A stretch of 64,000 nucleotides of DNA from Kitasatospora aureofaciens (lineage in GTDB: Bacteria; Actinomycetota; Actinomycetes; Streptomycetales; Streptomycetaceae): NCBI RefSeq assembly GCF_001188955.3, contig NZ_JPRF03000018.1, forward strand, positions 1 to 64,000. Reading direction: 5' to 3'. This document shows positions 63,389 through 64,000 of this stretch, piece after piece. The notes below the pieces were generated by a model that was not told the origin of the DNA, did no database searches, and saw only the letters and a program-made list of their open reading frames with translations. The position numbers and the translations under genes were made by a program. Numbering within the stretch: position 1 is the first letter of the stretch; every line of letters starts with the position of its first letter.

Positions 63389-64000
63389 GTGGCCTGGATC
63401 GAGAAGCACGGACGCGGCTGGCGCGTCCGCTACTGGAACAGCGACGGCACCGCAGCAACCGTCCCCGGCACCTTCCCCACTGAAGAAGAAGCCCGCGCCC
63501 ACGCCGCCACCCTGGGCGGGATCCCCGGCCCGCCGCCTGCGGTCTTCCTCGCCCCGCAGCCCCAGACCCCGCCACCTGCCATCCCGGCGGACACGCCTGC
63601 CGTCCAAGCACAGCCTGCACACCCGGCCGAGGCAGCCCCGACCACCGTTGCGCAGTGGATCGAGGAGTGGTGGGACACCATCGACATCGGCGACAACACC
63701 CTCGCCCAGTACCGCAGCATCACCAAGAACCACATCCTGCCCCGCTGGGGCGCGACACCGATCGCCGATATCACTGCGACCGAGGTCGCCAAGTGGACCA
63801 AGCAGCTCCGCGAGAACTACAAGCCGAGCACCGTCACCGCCATCCGCAAGCTCTTTTCCTTGATCATGGCGGACGCCGCCGACAACGGTCTGCGCGACGG
63901 CAATCCGGTCCGGCGCCACCGCGGCCGCGGGCACACACACCCCCGCACCGAGCGCGTCTGGGCCACCGAGCAGGAGGTCAACGAGATCGCCCGCCGCATC
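63389..64000 (+). CDS. int: tyrosine-type site-specific integrase, N-terminal part
   Basis: From GTG 63389 (AGGAGG six bases upstream) the frame is open to the window edge, giving 204 residues. The start 'AWIEKHGRGWRVRYWNSDG' is the arm-binding domain of actinophage-type integrases. After a Pro-rich linker, the core-binding (SAM-like) domain contains 'TVAQWIEEWWDTIDIGDNTL', 'YRSITKNHILPRWGATPIAD' and 'YKPSTVTAIRKLFSLIMADA'. The catalytic domain with Arg and Tyr residues is outside the window. It belongs to the mobile element with the genes upstream. Confidence 0.92.
   Translation, partial: MAWIEKHGRGWRVRYWNSDGTAATVPGTFPTEEEARAHAATLGGIPGPPPAVFLAPQPQTPPPAIPADTPAVQAQPAHPAEAAPTTVAQWIEEWWDTIDIGDNTLAQYRSITKNHILPRWGATPIADITATEVAKWTKQLRENYKPSTVTAIRKLFSLIMADAADNGLRDGNPVRRHRGRGHTHPRTERVWATEQEVNEIARRI

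Overview
The window is high-GC actinobacterial DNA, most likely a Streptomyces or close Streptomycetaceae chromosome. The signs are strong third-position G/C, frequent GTG starts, and the gene order scpA–scpB–rRNA pseudouridine synthase … tyrA–cmk–der. No species name can be fixed from sequence alone.

Positions 1–22.4 kb are core chromosome. They hold chromosome condensation genes (scpA, scpB), an RsuA/RluB-type pseudouridine synthase with an apparent frameshift, a TrmB/LuxR-type regulator, a translationally coupled pair of DUF4139 proteins, tyrA, a DUF4419 protein, cmk and der. Two streptomycete hypotheticals, a secreted resuscitation-promoting-factor/LysM protein with a long leader, an AlkB-like dioxygenase, an acyl-CoA thioesterase, a DUF1684 protein and an MFS exporter follow. 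Most genes end at strong hairpin terminators. The block ends with a tRNA-Pro(GGG) gene.

From the tRNA onward the character changes to accessory DNA: lower GC in places, broken transposases and patchy hypotheticals. Its centrepiece (24.3–36.4 kb) is a polymorphic toxin locus. A secreted RHS/YD-repeat protein of about 2,418 residues ends in a Hint self-processing domain and a C-terminal domain that looks like the SCP1.201/DddA family of double-stranded-DNA cytosine deaminases. A convergent lower-GC gene is a possible immunity gene, and a divergent gene encodes a secreted FG-GAP/ricin-lectin partner. Positions 36.5–48.3 kb contain a decayed paralogue of a gene at 48.4 kb, an IS256 element fused to an IS3 fragment, several hypothetical genes, and a complete IS3 element split by an IS30 element. 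Target duplications are visible for both nested insertions. Two directly repeated 332-bp IS3 tails bracket about 9.4 kb.

Positions 48.4–52.3 kb carry a SIMPL-domain protein, a methyltransferase and a two-gene operon of a HEPN-like protein with a zinc-knuckle partner. From 52.5 kb to the window end lies a conjugation and integration module. It holds a type IV secretion operon on the minus strand (pilin, TrbL-like channel, PrgI-family protein, VirB4 ATPase, and a coupling-protein start cut off and fused to a HEAT-repeat gene), a sigma-like regulator, two DNA-methylase-like proteins, an excisionase-like protein and the start of a tyrosine integrase. The simplest reading is a decayed integrative and conjugative element, possibly inserted at the tRNA-Pro gene, whose far end is outside the window.
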